Below, piece after piece: positions 25,503 through 34,099 of a stretch of 64,000 nucleotides of DNA. A program made the position numbers and the translations under genes. The stretch is taken from contig JAXHOJ010000048.1 in NCBI GenBank assembly GCA_034519525.1, forward strand, positions 1 through 64,000. Direction: 5' to 3'. The notes beneath the pieces were generated by a model that had not been told where the DNA came from, searched no databases, and worked only from the letters and a program-made list of their open reading frames with translations. The stretch's first letter is position 1; every line of letters starts with the position of its first letter. This stretch comes from Gemmobacter sp034519525. Lineage in GTDB: Bacteria > Pseudomonadota > Alphaproteobacteria > Rhodobacterales > Rhodobacteraceae.

Positions 25503-26476
25503 GCGGTTACCTGTTCTGGTGTTGTGGTCCGGTCGCCCATGGCAACCAGTGTGATGGGGGTTTGGGTCAGCGCGGCCAGCCGTTCGGCGGCACCCCAGGC
25601 GCGCAGGCCGGAGCGGCAGACCAGCACGATGCGCGGGGCGGGGCGCAGATGCTGCGCCTCGGCCCCCGGGGGGATGCGCAGGGCGGCGGGATGGGGCAGG
25701 GGGCCTTCTTCCGGCGCGCGCAGGTCCAGGATCAGATCATCGGGGCGCAGCGTCTCGGCTTCGATGAAACGCGGCGCAAAGGCCGGTTCCGGCGCGCGGG
25801 CAAAGGAAAACCCGCCCCAGCGCCAGCGCGCCGCATCAAAGCTGACCAGCCGCCCCAGCGGCGTGGCATCGCCCACCAGCAGCGCCAGCGCCATCTGGGC
25901 CTGCAGCGCGCCGATGATGCCCACCACCGGCCCGGCCACCCCGGTTTCGGCACAGCTGCCCAGGCGCGGCGGCAGATCGGGAAACACCGCCCGCATCGAG
26001 GGCGCGCCGCCGCAGAAAGCGCCGCAATAGCCGCCAAGCCCGGTGACACTGGCCGAAACCAGCGGCAGACCAGCCTCAAGGCATTGATCCGACAGCATAT
26101 AGCTGACGGCGAAACTGTCGGCGCAATCCAGCACCAGCGCGCAGCCTTCGGCCAGCGCCGCCGCATTGCCGGGGCCAAGCGCCTGTTGCACCGGCTCTAC
26201 CATGACATCCGGGTTCAACGCCCGCACTGCCGCTGCGGCCACCATGGCCTTGGGCTGGCCCAAATCCTCCATGCGGAACAGGGTCTGGCGGTGCAGGTTC
26301 GAAAGCTCTACCCGGTCGGGATCGACCACGCGCAGAAAGCCCACGCCCGCCCCCGCCAGATATTGCAGCACCGGCGCCGCCAGCCCGCCTGCACCCACCA
26401 CCAGAACCCCGGCAGCGGCCAGCAGCGGCTGTGCGGCATCGCCCAGAACGGCGGCCTGCCTTGCGTAACGGCTCAT
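25499..26476 (-). CDS. thiF: ThiF adenylyltransferase with C-terminal rhodanese-like domain
   Basis: ThiF adenylates the C-terminus of ThiS so that sulfur can be added. In this 325-residue protein residues 1-235 are an E1-like domain: GAGGLAAPVLQYLAGAGVG nucleotide fold, RVELSNLHRQTLFRMEDLG, and the cysteine in GSCAETGVAGPVVG. The rest is a rhodanese-like domain with an active-loop cysteine in VCRSGLRAWGA, which could carry persulfide sulfur. Start ATG 26476 overlaps the thiE stop by four bases; the frame is open further upstream but is then antisense-like and unconserved. Confidence 0.88.
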   Translation of the reverse strand: MSRYARQAAVLGDAAQPLLAAAGVLVVGAGGLAAPVLQYLAGAGVGFLRVVDPDRVELSNLHRQTLFRMEDLGQPKAMVAAAAVRALNPDVMVEPVQQALGPGNAAALAEGCALVLDCADSFAVSYMLSDQCLEAGLPLVSASVTGLGGYCGAFCGGAPSMRAVFPDLPPRLGSCAETGVAGPVVGIIGALQAQMALALLVGDATPLGRLVSFDAARWRWGGFSFARAPEPAFAPRFIEAETLRPDDLILDLRAPEEGPLPHPAALRIPPGAEAQHLRPAPRIVLVCRSGLRAWGAAERLAALTQTPITLVAMGDRTTTPEQVTA

Positions 26477-27069
26477 GCCACCACCTGCAGCCACTGGCGC
26501 AGCCGCGCCGCCGGATCGGGGTGCAGCGTGATGTCGGTGACGGCAGAAACCACATCCGCCCCGGCGGCCAGAACGCCGGGCGCGCGTTCCACGCTCAGGC
26601 CCCCGATGGCGACCAAGGGCACATCGCCCAGCCGCGCCTTCCATTCGGTGACGCGGGGCAGGCCCTGCTGCTGCCATTTCATCTGCTTGAGGATCGTGGG
26701 GTAAACCGGCCCCAGCGCGACGTAATCGGGCGCGCAGGCCAAAGCGCGATCCAGTTCCGCATCGTCATGGGTGGACAGGCCAAGGCGCAGCCCGGCGCGG
26801 CGGATGGCGGGCAGATCGGCGGTATCCAGATCTTCTTGCCCCAGATGCAGCCAGCCGGCGCCTTCTTCGATGGCGATCTGCCAGTAATCATTCACCACCA
26901 GCGCTGCACCATGCGCCCGCGCCAGATCAAGGCCCCGGCGGATTTCGGCGCGGGTTTCGGCCGGGCTGCGATCCTTTACCCGCAGCTGCACCAGCCGCAC
27001 GCCCAGTGGCAAAGCCAGTTCCAGCCAATGCGCGGCATCGAAGATCGGATAGAAACGCGGCAGCGTCAT
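26473..27069 (-). CDS. thiE: Thiamine-phosphate synthase ThiE
   Basis: The 198-residue TIM-barrel enzyme couples HMP-PP with thiazole phosphate to give thiamine phosphate. Recognisable parts are RLVQLRVKDRSPAE, ALVVNDYWQIAIEEGAGWLH, LGLSTHDDAELDRAL and YVALGPVYPTILKQM. It is slightly shorter than E. coli ThiE. The start overlaps the thiG stop by four bases. Confidence 0.9.
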   Translation of the reverse strand: MTLPRFYPIFDAAHWLELALPLGVRLVQLRVKDRSPAETRAEIRRGLDLARAHGAALVVNDYWQIAIEEGAGWLHLGQEDLDTADLPAIRRAGLRLGLSTHDDAELDRALACAPDYVALGPVYPTILKQMKWQQQGLPRVTEWKARLGDVPLVAIGGLSVERAPGVLAAGADVVSAVTDITLHPDPAARLRQWLQVVA

Positions 27070-27830
27070 GCGAGATAGGCCTTTCCAATCAATGGGGTAG
27101 AGGGTGCCGCCATATCGCGCGGCTCGATCGGGTCGGCGGTGCGGGCCAGCTGCCCCGCCTCCAGCGCCCGCGCAAAGGCCTGCGCCATGGCCACCGGATC
27201 GCCCGCGCGGGCCACAGCGGTGTTCAGCAGCACGGCATCAAACCCCATCTCCATCGCCTGTGCCGCCTGCGACGGCAGGCCAAGGCCCGCATCAATCACC
27301 ATCGGCACATCGGGGAAATGTGCGCGCAAACTGCGCAGGGCATAGGGGTTCAGCAGGCCCAGCCCGGTGCCGATGGGCGCGCCCCAGGGCATCAGCACCT
27401 CGCAGCCCGCATCCAGCAGGCGGTCGGCCAGAACCAGATCCTCGGTCATATAGGGAAAGACCTGAAAGCCGTCCTCGCTCAGGATGCGCGCGGCCTCCAC
27501 CAGCCCAAAGGGATCGGGTTGCAGCGTATCGGCATGGCCGATCACCTCCAGCTTGATCCAGTTCGTGCCGAAGATCTCGCGCGCCATATGGGCGGTGGTG
27601 ACGGCCTCCTTCACCGAATGGCAACCCGCCGTATTGGGCAGCAGATGCACGCCAAGCCCTTGAATGATCGCCCAGAAATCCCCACCCGCCGCGCCTTCGC
27701 GCCGCACCGAGACGGTGGCGACCGATGCCCCCGAGGCGCGGAAGGCCGCCGCCATCACCGCGGGCGAGGGGTAAAGCGCCGTGCCCAGCATGAAGGGCGA
27801 GGCCAGTTCCGTTCCGTAAAACGCCGCCAT
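27066..27830 (-). CDS. thiG: Thiazole synthase ThiG
   Basis: ThiG forms the thiazole phosphate from deoxyxylulose phosphate, dehydroglycine and ThiS thiocarboxylate. The 254-residue protein has the Schiff-base lysine in NWIKLEVIGHADTLQPDP and phosphate-binding MPWGAPIGTGLGLLNPY and VIDAGLGLPSQAAQAMEMG. It begins one base after the thiS stop. The product's other substrates come from ThiO (dehydroglycine) and ThiF/ThiS (sulfur). Confidence 0.93.
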   Translation of the reverse strand: MAAFYGTELASPFMLGTALYPSPAVMAAAFRASGASVATVSVRREGAAGGDFWAIIQGLGVHLLPNTAGCHSVKEAVTTAHMAREIFGTNWIKLEVIGHADTLQPDPFGLVEAARILSEDGFQVFPYMTEDLVLADRLLDAGCEVLMPWGAPIGTGLGLLNPYALRSLRAHFPDVPMVIDAGLGLPSQAAQAMEMGFDAVLLNTAVARAGDPVAMAQAFARALEAGQLARTADPIEPRDMAAPSTPLIGKAYLA

Positions 27831-27831
27831 C

Positions 27832-28035
27832 TCAGCCCCCCTGCTGCGGGGTGACGATTTCCACCCGGTCGCCCGCGCGCAGCGGCGTTTCGGCCCGCAG
27901 GGCGCCGGGCACGAAATCCTCGTTCACCGCCGTGGCGCATTTCGCCCCGGCCATTCCGCGTTCGGCCAGCAGATCGGCCAGATTTCCGGCTGTGGTTTCA
28001 ATGGCTTCACCGTTCAGAAGCAGGCGAAAGGTCAT
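27832..28035 (-). CDS. thiS: Sulfur carrier protein ThiS
   Basis: This 67-residue ubiquitin-fold carrier ends in the required Gly-Gly (VEIVTPQQGG). It starts MTFRLLLNGEAIET at 28035, whose ATG overlaps the thiO stop by four bases. AVNEDFVPGALRAETPLRAGD is the usual core. The C-terminal glycine is adenylated by ThiF and converted to the thiocarboxylate that feeds ThiG. Confidence 0.92.
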   Translation of the reverse strand: MTFRLLLNGEAIETTAGNLADLLAERGMAGAKCATAVNEDFVPGALRAETPLRAGDRVEIVTPQQGG

Positions 28036-29012
28036 GCGGTTTCTCCGGTCGGAAGGTAGGGGGTCGAAGGTTGCGGCGTCAGCAGATCCGCCGCGCGGCG
28101 GGCCAGCCAGGGCGCCATCAGATAGCCGTGGCGGTACAGCCCGTTCAGGCACAGCCGCCCCGGCAGCTGCCGCAGGGCGGGGGTGTTATCGGGAAATGCG
28201 GGGCGGGCATCATGGCCGATCTCTACCACTTCGGCCTCGCCAAAGGCGGGGTGCAGCGCATAGGCGGCGGTCAGCAGTTCCAGCAGCGACCGCACGCTGG
28301 CCCGGCCGCGTTCGGCGCTTTCGATCATCGTGGCGCCGATCATGAACAGCCCCGGCCCGCGCGGCACGATATACAGCGGGATGCGCGGATGCAGAAAGCG
28401 CACCGGGCGCGACAGATGCAGGCCGGGCGCCTGCAGCAGCAGCATTTCCCCCTTCACCCCGCGCAGATCGGGCAGCAGATCGCGGGCGGCCAGACCCCGG
28501 CAATCCACCACCGGGCCGGGCGGTGCCGGGTCGGTGGTGAAGCCGACACCCAGCGCCAGCGCCCGATCCACCAGCGCCGCCAGCGCCTGACGCGGGTTCA
28601 GATGCGCCTCTTCCTCAAAGAACAGCGCGCGGGGAAAACGCCCTTCCAACAGCGGCTCCAGCGCGGTTGCCTCGGCCCCGGTCAGCCAGACATGGCCCCG
28701 GGTGCGGCGGGCGAAACGGTCCAGCTCTGCCCGGTCGCGGCCCGGGGCCACGACCAGCGTTCCGGCCCGGGTGACATGGGCGCCCTGCGTCTGCCACCAG
28801 TCTGCGGCGCGTCGGCCCTCCGTCCCGACAATTGCCTCGGCGGTTTCGCTTTCGCAGAAGGGCGCCAGCATCCCGCCCGCCCACCAGCTGCAGTGATGCG
28901 GGCCGGGCAGACCGGCGGGATCATGCAGGATGACCGCCGCACCGCGCCCCGCCAGTTCAACCGCCGTGCAAAGCCCCATGACCCCGGCGCCCAGAATGTG
29001 ATGCACCGTCAT
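28032..29012 (-). CDS. thiO: Glycine oxidase ThiO
   Basis: ThiO is an FAD-dependent amine oxidase (DAO family) that makes the iminoacetate needed for thiazole assembly in aerobes. The 326-residue protein has the dinucleotide fold ILGAGVMGLCTAVELAGRGA, the motif HHCSWWAGGMLAPFCE, and the C-terminal GLYRHGYLMAPWLAR typical of the family. Its stop overlaps thiS and its start overlaps the thiD stop. Confidence 0.9.
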   Translation of the reverse strand: MTVHHILGAGVMGLCTAVELAGRGAAVILHDPAGLPGPHHCSWWAGGMLAPFCESETAEAIVGTEGRRAADWWQTQGAHVTRAGTLVVAPGRDRAELDRFARRTRGHVWLTGAEATALEPLLEGRFPRALFFEEEAHLNPRQALAALVDRALALGVGFTTDPAPPGPVVDCRGLAARDLLPDLRGVKGEMLLLQAPGLHLSRPVRFLHPRIPLYIVPRGPGLFMIGATMIESAERGRASVRSLLELLTAAYALHPAFGEAEVVEIGHDARPAFPDNTPALRQLPGRLCLNGLYRHGYLMAPWLARRAADLLTPQPSTPYLPTGETA

Positions 29013-29839
29013 GCCCGCACCCCCGGCCAGAGCGCATGAAAATGATGCACCGGCCCATGGCCCGCGCCAAGGTGCAGCCCGTCGGCGGCAAGGATCGCCC
29101 GGTGCAGCCAGCCCTGCGCCTGTGCCACCGCCAAGGGCAGCGGCTGGCCAAGCGCCAGCCCGGCGGCAATCGCGGAAGACAGGCTACAGCCGGTGCCATG
29201 GGTGTTGCGGGTGGCAATGCGCGGCGCGCTGAACCGGGTGATCCCCGCCGCCGTCACCAGCAGATCGGTGCAGACGGGGCCCGGCGCATGGCCGCCCTTC
29301 ATCAGCACCGCCTGTGGCCCAAGACGCAGCAGCGCGCGGCCCTGTTCGGCAGCATCCTCTTCCGACGTTGCCTCGGGCTGGCCCAGCAGGCGTGCGGCTT
29401 CGGGGCGGTTCGGCGTCAGCAGCGTGGCGCGGGGCAACAGCATGTCGCGCAGCGCCGCCACCGCATCATCGGCCAGCAGCGCATCGCCCGATTTCGCCAC
29501 CATCACCGGATCCAGCACCACCGGCCCGGCATAGCCCGCCAGCGCCCCGGCCACGGCGGCGATCACCGCCGCATCGGCCAGCATCCCGATCTTGACCGCG
29601 CGGGGCGGCAGATCCTCCAGCACGGCGGCGATCTGTGCGGCAACCATGGTCGGCGTAACGCCCGCCACCGCCCGCACGCCACAGGTGTTCTGCGCGGTGA
29701 TCGCCGTCAGGGCCGAGGTGCCATAGACCCCCAGCGCCGAAAAGGTTTTCAGATCGGCCTGAATCCCCGCGCCACCGCCGGAATCAGAGCCTGCAATGGT
29801 CAGGGCTATGGGGCAGGGGGGGCTGCGATATGCGTCCAT
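29009..29839 (-). CDS. thiD: Hydroxymethylpyrimidine/phosphomethylpyrimidine kinase ThiD
   Basis: This 276-residue ribokinase-fold enzyme phosphorylates HMP twice to HMP-PP. IAGSDSGGGAGIQADLKTFS at the N-terminus, VVLDPVMVAKSGDALL, LTPNRPEAARLLG and the anion-hole/catalytic NTHGTGCSLSSAIAAG are diagnostic. It is the first gene after the TPP riboswitch. SD is weak (GAAAG), which is common behind riboswitches. Confidence 0.93.
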   Translation of the reverse strand: MDAYRSPPCPIALTIAGSDSGGGAGIQADLKTFSALGVYGTSALTAITAQNTCGVRAVAGVTPTMVAAQIAAVLEDLPPRAVKIGMLADAAVIAAVAGALAGYAGPVVLDPVMVAKSGDALLADDAVAALRDMLLPRATLLTPNRPEAARLLGQPEATSEEDAAEQGRALLRLGPQAVLMKGGHAPGPVCTDLLVTAAGITRFSAPRIATRNTHGTGCSLSSAIAAGLALGQPLPLAVAQAQGWLHRAILAADGLHLGAGHGPVHHFHALWPGVRA

Positions 29840-29905
29840 CTTTCAGTTCGCCTTGTGCAAGCCAGCGAAATGAAAGGAGAATAAGGGCGTGCCCACCCTT
29901 TTTAT

Positions 29906-29985
29906 CCGTTCCCTCCGCCGGTATTAACCGGATCAGGTTCGATGGGTTGGCTTTCACCTCTCAGCCCTCACGGGCACCCCAACGG
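29906..29985 (-). ncRNA. TPP riboswitch (THI element)
   Basis: Read on the minus strand the segment has the THI consensus in order: GGGGTGCCC, GGCTGAGAGGTGAAAGCC, ACCCATCGAACCTGATC, CCGGTTAATACCGGCGGAGG. P1 closes by CCGTT (29985-29981) pairing with AACGG (29910-29906). It lies 67 bp upstream of thiD and should repress the ten-gene operon when thiamine pyrophosphate is plentiful. Just downstream, AAGGG and CCCTT (29900 to 29884) could form the expression-platform hairpin. Confidence 0.95.
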
Positions 29986-30099
29986 AATGGAAACGGGATA
30001 AAGCCTGCCTGCGGGTTCCGCAAGGGAAATCTGCTGCAGGTTGCGTATCGTGCCGGTTAGGCCCCGCGTCAGGGCGCGCCTGATGCAGGGAAGGCAGGG

Positions 30100-30122
30100 C
30101 AATGGCCAGGTTCAGGCCATTG
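30100..30122. terminator. Hairpin downstream of dgoA
   Basis: CAATGGCC and GGCCATTG are perfect 8-bp arms around a 7-base loop, 11 bp past the dgoA stop on the minus strand. There is no T-run after it in that direction, so it is either a factor-dependent or 3'-stabilising structure. Confidence 0.4.
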
Positions 30123-30133
30123 TTATATATGGG

Positions 30134-30742
30134 CTATTTCATGGCCGCGTCATAGGCCGCCACCAGCGCGCGGGCCTTCTGCGCCACGGTTTCCGGCGGC
30201 TCGCCGGGGCGGTACAGCGCCGTGCCGATGCCAAAGCCGGTTGCCCCCGCCTGCAGCCAGAGACCCAGATTTGCCGCATCGGCACCACCCACGGCATAGA
30301 CCGGCATCTGCGGCGGCAGCACCGCGCGCAACGCCTTGATCCCCTCTGGCCCCATGACAGAGGCGGGGAAGATCTTCAGCCCGTCCGCCCCGGCGCGGAT
30401 CGCGGCGAAACATTCGGTCGCGGTGAACACGCCGGGAAAAGACTGCATCCCGGCAGCCTTGGCCGCGCGGATCACCTCGGGGTTGCAATCGGGCGACACG
30501 ATCAGCCGCCCGCCCACAGCCCCCACCGCCGCCACATCCGCCACGCTCAGCACCGTGCCCGCGCCGATCAGTGCGTGTTTGCCAAAGGCCGCTGCCATGC
30601 GCCCGATGCTGTCCAGCGGATCGGGCGAATTCAGCGGCACTTCGATCTGGTCGATGCCTGCATCCATCAGCGCGGCGGCCACGGCTTCGGCCTCGGGCGG
30701 GGTGATGCCGCGCAGGATGGCGATGATCGGGCGGGAGGTCAT
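30134..30742 (-). CDS. dgoA: 2-dehydro-3-deoxy-6-phosphogalactonate aldolase
   Basis: The 202-residue KDPG-family aldolase cleaves 2-keto-3-deoxy-6-phosphogalactonate to pyruvate and glyceraldehyde 3-phosphate (De Ley-Doudoroff galactose pathway). RPIIAILRGITPPEAEA and EVPLNSPDPLDSIGRMA match DgoA rather than Eda; the Schiff-base lysine lies in GADGLKIFPASVMGPEGIKA. ATG 30742 overlaps the dgoK stop by four bases. It ends the sugar operon. Confidence 0.92.
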   Translation of the reverse strand: MTSRPIIAILRGITPPEAEAVAAALMDAGIDQIEVPLNSPDPLDSIGRMAAAFGKHALIGAGTVLSVADVAAVGAVGGRLIVSPDCNPEVIRAAKAAGMQSFPGVFTATECFAAIRAGADGLKIFPASVMGPEGIKALRAVLPPQMPVYAVGGADAANLGLWLQAGATGFGIGTALYRPGEPPETVAQKARALVAAYDAAMK

Positions 30743-31635
30743 GCGGCGGTTTCCTTCAGAAGCCTGCGGGCGGCGGTCAGCCCGGCGAGGGTGATTTCGG
30801 TGCCATCGGTCAGCTGCGCCACCGTTCCGGCAAGGCCAAGCGCGGTTGCGTAATGCCCGGCCAGCGCCCCGGCGCCGATCAGGGCAATCTGGCGTCCCTG
30901 CCAGATCGGCCGCATCGCCGCAAGCTCTGCGCCGATCATCAGCCCCGACAGCCGCGCCCGCGCCTCTGCGCCCGGCAGGTCTTGCAGCAAGGCCGCCGCC
31001 CGCAATGAAAACAGCAGCTTGGGCAGGTTTTCCGGCGCAGGCAAGATGTCTGCGATGGCGGCGGCAAAGGCCGGGTCGTCCCAGCCTGTGCCCAGACTGT
31101 GACGCAGAACAGACTGGTCGGCCAGCAGCGCGAAGATTTCGCCTGTCATGCAGGTGTGGAACCGCAGAACCTGGCCTGCATGGATTTCGGCCCATTTCGA
31201 ATGGGTGCCGGGCAGGCAGATCACCCCGTCAAACCCCGGATTCAGGGCCAGATAGCCCGCGATCTGCGTTTCTTCGCCCCGCATCACATCGGCAGGCCCG
31301 GGTTGCGACAGACCGGGGATGATCTGCATCTGCAGGCGCGGATCATTGGCGTGCACCTGCCGCAGCGGATGGCCCAGCGGCGCGCAGGGCACCTGCCTGT
31401 AGGCCGCCTCCGCCCAGCCCTGCCGCGCGCCGACCATGCCACAGGCGACAACCGGCATCGGGGTGTCGCCCAGCCAGTCGGCGATCAGCCGCAGCAGCGC
31501 AGGTTCGAAATCCGCGGGCGACAGCTTGCCCATGCCATCCGCCGATTGCCGCGCCGCGACGGGATGGGCATCCGCCATGGCCCAGACACGCAGCGATGTC
31601 GTGCCCCAGTCAACGGCGATCCAGTCGGGTGTCAC
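30739..31635 (-). CDS. dgoK: 2-dehydro-3-deoxygalactonokinase
   Basis: The 298-residue sugar-acid kinase phosphorylates 2-keto-3-deoxygalactonate. DWGTTSLRVWAM is the N-terminal phosphate motif, ACGMVGARQGWAEAAY and CLPGTHSKWAEI are characteristic DgoK segments. It overlaps both neighbours by four bases, which couples it to dgoA. Its presence shows the locus handles the six-carbon D-galactose branch. Confidence 0.92.
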   Translation of the reverse strand: MTPDWIAVDWGTTSLRVWAMADAHPVAARQSADGMGKLSPADFEPALLRLIADWLGDTPMPVVACGMVGARQGWAEAAYRQVPCAPLGHPLRQVHANDPRLQMQIIPGLSQPGPADVMRGEETQIAGYLALNPGFDGVICLPGTHSKWAEIHAGQVLRFHTCMTGEIFALLADQSVLRHSLGTGWDDPAFAAAIADILPAPENLPKLLFSLRAAALLQDLPGAEARARLSGLMIGAELAAMRPIWQGRQIALIGAGALAGHYATALGLAGTVAQLTDGTEITLAGLTAARRLLKETAA

Positions 31636-33143
31636 TGCAACTCCTCATCCAGTAGTTCTGTTGGGATATTCTGAAAGCTGACGGGTCTGAGCCACCGTCT
31701 GATGGCCATTGTCCCGACGGAAGTTGCGCCGAAGTTTGTGGATGCGGGGTATGGCCCGCCGTGGACCATGGCGTCGCAGACCTCGACGCCGGTGGGGAAG
31801 CCGTTGGCCAGCACCCGCCCGGCCTTGCGCTCCAGCACCGGCAGCAGGCGGCGGGCCAGCGCGGTGTCGGGCGCATCCAGATGCATGGTCGCGGTCAGCT
31901 GGCCCTCCAGGCTTCGGGCGATCTGCAGCATTTCTTCGGGGTCTTGCGCGGTGACGATCAGGCCCAGCGGCCCGAAAACCTCTTCGCTCAGGGTGTGATC
32001 TGCCAGCCAGTCCGCTCCTTTCACGATAAACAGCTGCGGCAGGGCCTGCCGCCGGTCACAACTCTGCGTCAGCAGTGCCCGCACGCCGGTGCCTGCGGCG
32101 ATACGGTCACGGCCGGTGGCATAGGCATGGGCGATGCCTTCGGTCAGCATCACCTGCGCCCCGACGCCCTGCAGCGCCGCAGCCGTGGCCTGCCCCAGCG
32201 CCGCAGCCTGATCTTCCATCACCACGGCAATGCCGGGATTGGTGCAGAACTGCCCCGCCCCCATCGTCAGGCTGCCCGCCCAGCCTGCGGCGATTCCCGC
32301 GCCACGGGCCGACATTGCACCCGGAAGAATGAACATGGGGTTAACAGAACCCAGCTCGCCGAAAAACGGGATCGGTTCGGGGCGCGTGGCGCAAAGATCG
32401 AACAGCGCCCGCCCGCCTGCAAGCGATCCGGTGAAACCCACGGCTTTTATAAACGGATTGGTAACGAGTGCCGTGCCAACATCCCGATGCCCGCCCTGAA
32501 TCAGTGAAAACACGCCCGGAGGAAGATGACATGATGTGATGGCAGCCAGAATAGCTTCGGCGATGATCTCGCCGGTGCCGGGATGGGCGGAATGGCCCTT
32601 GACGACGACAGGGCAGCCTGCGGCGAGGGCCGAGGCCGTGTCGCCCCCGGCGGTTGAAAAGGCCAGCGGGAAGTTGGAGGCGCCGAAGACGGCGACCGGG
32701 CCGATGGGGCGCTGGATCAGGCGGATGTCCGGGCGCGGTGCGGGCTGGCGGTCGGGCAGGGCCGGATCATGGCGGCGGTCGAGGTAATCGCCGTCGCGGA
32801 TGTGGCTGGCAAACAGCCGCAGCTGTCCGGTGGTGCGGCCACGCTCGCCCTGCAGGCGGGCGGCAGGCAGGCCGGTTTCCTGGCTGCCGATTTCGGTGAT
32901 GGCCTCGGCCCGGGCTTCGATTTCGTCGGCGATGGTGTCCAGAAACCGGGCGCGGTCTGCGCGGGAGGTGCGGGAATAGGTCACAAACGCCTCTTCCGCC
33001 GCAGCACAGGCCGCCGCCACCAGATCGGCCGTGCCGACAGAAAACGAATGCGCCGGGCCATGCGCCGGTTCCGAGGCAAAACGGGCTTCGGTGGCGATCC
33101 AGGCGCCGGCGATCAGGTGGCGGCCATGCGGCGTGAAGCTCAT
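31632..33143 (-). CDS. Alpha-ketoglutaric semialdehyde (2,5-dioxovalerate) dehydrogenase
   Basis: This 503-residue NAD(P)+ aldehyde dehydrogenase belongs to the KGSADH group that finishes pentose oxidation by making 2-oxoglutarate. It has the cofactor/active-site motifs VFGASNFPLAFSTAGGD, VVVKGHSAHPGTGE, GFTGSLAGGRALFD, the general-base glutamate in FGELGSVNP and the nucleophile in GQFCTNPG. It belongs to the Weimberg-type L-arabinose branch, complementing dgoK/dgoA of the galactose branch. A few related aldehyde dehydrogenases act on other sugar-acid products, so substrate is by context. Confidence 0.87.
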   Translation of the reverse strand: MSFTPHGRHLIAGAWIATEARFASEPAHGPAHSFSVGTADLVAAACAAAEEAFVTYSRTSRADRARFLDTIADEIEARAEAITEIGSQETGLPAARLQGERGRTTGQLRLFASHIRDGDYLDRRHDPALPDRQPAPRPDIRLIQRPIGPVAVFGASNFPLAFSTAGGDTASALAAGCPVVVKGHSAHPGTGEIIAEAILAAITSCHLPPGVFSLIQGGHRDVGTALVTNPFIKAVGFTGSLAGGRALFDLCATRPEPIPFFGELGSVNPMFILPGAMSARGAGIAAGWAGSLTMGAGQFCTNPGIAVVMEDQAAALGQATAAALQGVGAQVMLTEGIAHAYATGRDRIAAGTGVRALLTQSCDRRQALPQLFIVKGADWLADHTLSEEVFGPLGLIVTAQDPEEMLQIARSLEGQLTATMHLDAPDTALARRLLPVLERKAGRVLANGFPTGVEVCDAMVHGGPYPASTNFGATSVGTMAIRRWLRPVSFQNIPTELLDEELQ

Positions 33144-33187
33144 CGGTTTGTCCTTTCAGTAGGCTGTCAGGTCAGAAGAAAAGGAGG

Positions 33188-34099
33188 TCAGAAATGGAAA
33201 GCAGCCGTGATCGACCGGCGCCCCAGTGTCAGCGCATCGGCCACATGCACCATGGGGGCCAGATCCACCTCGGATTGTCCGGCGTGCACCAGCGCGGCCA
33301 TCCGGGCATAAAGCGCCGGATATTCGCCCATGATGCTGTTTTCGCCCGCGACAGGCTGGCCATCAAGCTCCAGCACATTGCCCCCCATGCGCAGCGCAAG
33401 CTGGCCTGCATCGGTTTCCAGACGGATATCCCAGGTTTGCGGCCCCTCTTGCCGCCAGTCGAAATCGGCCGTCACCCCACCCGAAAACACCAGCCGCGCG
33501 GCGATCGGCGTCTGGCGGTTTTCAGGAAATTCCAGCTCTGCCGCCGTCAGATGCACCGGCGCAGGCAGGATTTCCGTCAGGATCGACAGCGCATTGATGC
33601 CGGGATCAAAGACGCCCATTCCGCCGGGTTCGAACACCCAATCCTGACCGGGATGCCATTTGCGCACATCCTCGCGCCAGGTGATCTGCGCCGCCCGCAC
33701 CACCTTGTCGGCCAGCCAGGCCTTGGCCGGCGCCACGGCCTGGGCCATCCGGCTGTGCCAGGTGGTGTAAAGCGTCACGCCACGGGCGCGGGCCATCTGC
33801 TCCAGCGTATGAACTTCGGCCAGGGTGGCCCCGGGGGGCTTTTCCAGCATGACATGGCGCCCGGCCTGCAGGGCCATTGCCACATATTCGAAACGCGGCA
33901 CCGGCGGCAGGCAAAGCGAGATCACCGGAATATCGGGCCGTTCCGCCAGAAGCTGCGCGAAATCGCTGAAAGCGGGCACATCTGCCACACTGCCATGGCG
34001 CGAACAGCTGGCTGCAAGCTCCCATTCCGGCGCGGCGGCAATGGCCGGAACATGCTGATCCAGCGCGATTTTTCCGATGCCGACCAATGCGATCTTCAT
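33188..34099 (-). CDS. Gfo/Idh/MocA oxidoreductase, probable L-arabinose/D-galactose 1-dehydrogenase
   Basis: The 303-residue protein starts with a Rossmann fold (IALVGIGKIALDQHVPAIAA) and has the catalytic lysine in MLEKPPGATLAEVH. WREDVRKWHPGQDWVFEPGG and GVFDPGINALSILTE match the aldose 1-dehydrogenases of Azospirillum/Rhizobium that oxidise L-arabinose and D-galactose to lactones. Its stop codon is followed after 44 bp by the aldehyde dehydrogenase gene; its start shares one base with the dehydratase stop. No separate lactonase gene is visible, so lactone opening may be spontaneous or encoded elsewhere. Confidence 0.85.
   Translation of the reverse strand: MKIALVGIGKIALDQHVPAIAAAPEWELAASCSRHGSVADVPAFSDFAQLLAERPDIPVISLCLPPVPRFEYVAMALQAGRHVMLEKPPGATLAEVHTLEQMARARGVTLYTTWHSRMAQAVAPAKAWLADKVVRAAQITWREDVRKWHPGQDWVFEPGGMGVFDPGINALSILTEILPAPVHLTAAELEFPENRQTPIAARLVFSGGVTADFDWRQEGPQTWDIRLETDAGQLALRMGGNVLELDGQPVAGENSIMGEYPALYARMAALVHAGQSEVDLAPMVHVADALTLGRRSITAAFHF

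Noticed and set aside
30134..30742. Entner-Doudoroff KDPG aldolase (Eda)
   Set aside because: Linkage to dgoK and the N-terminal RPIIAILRGITPPEAEA favour the phosphogalactonate enzyme.
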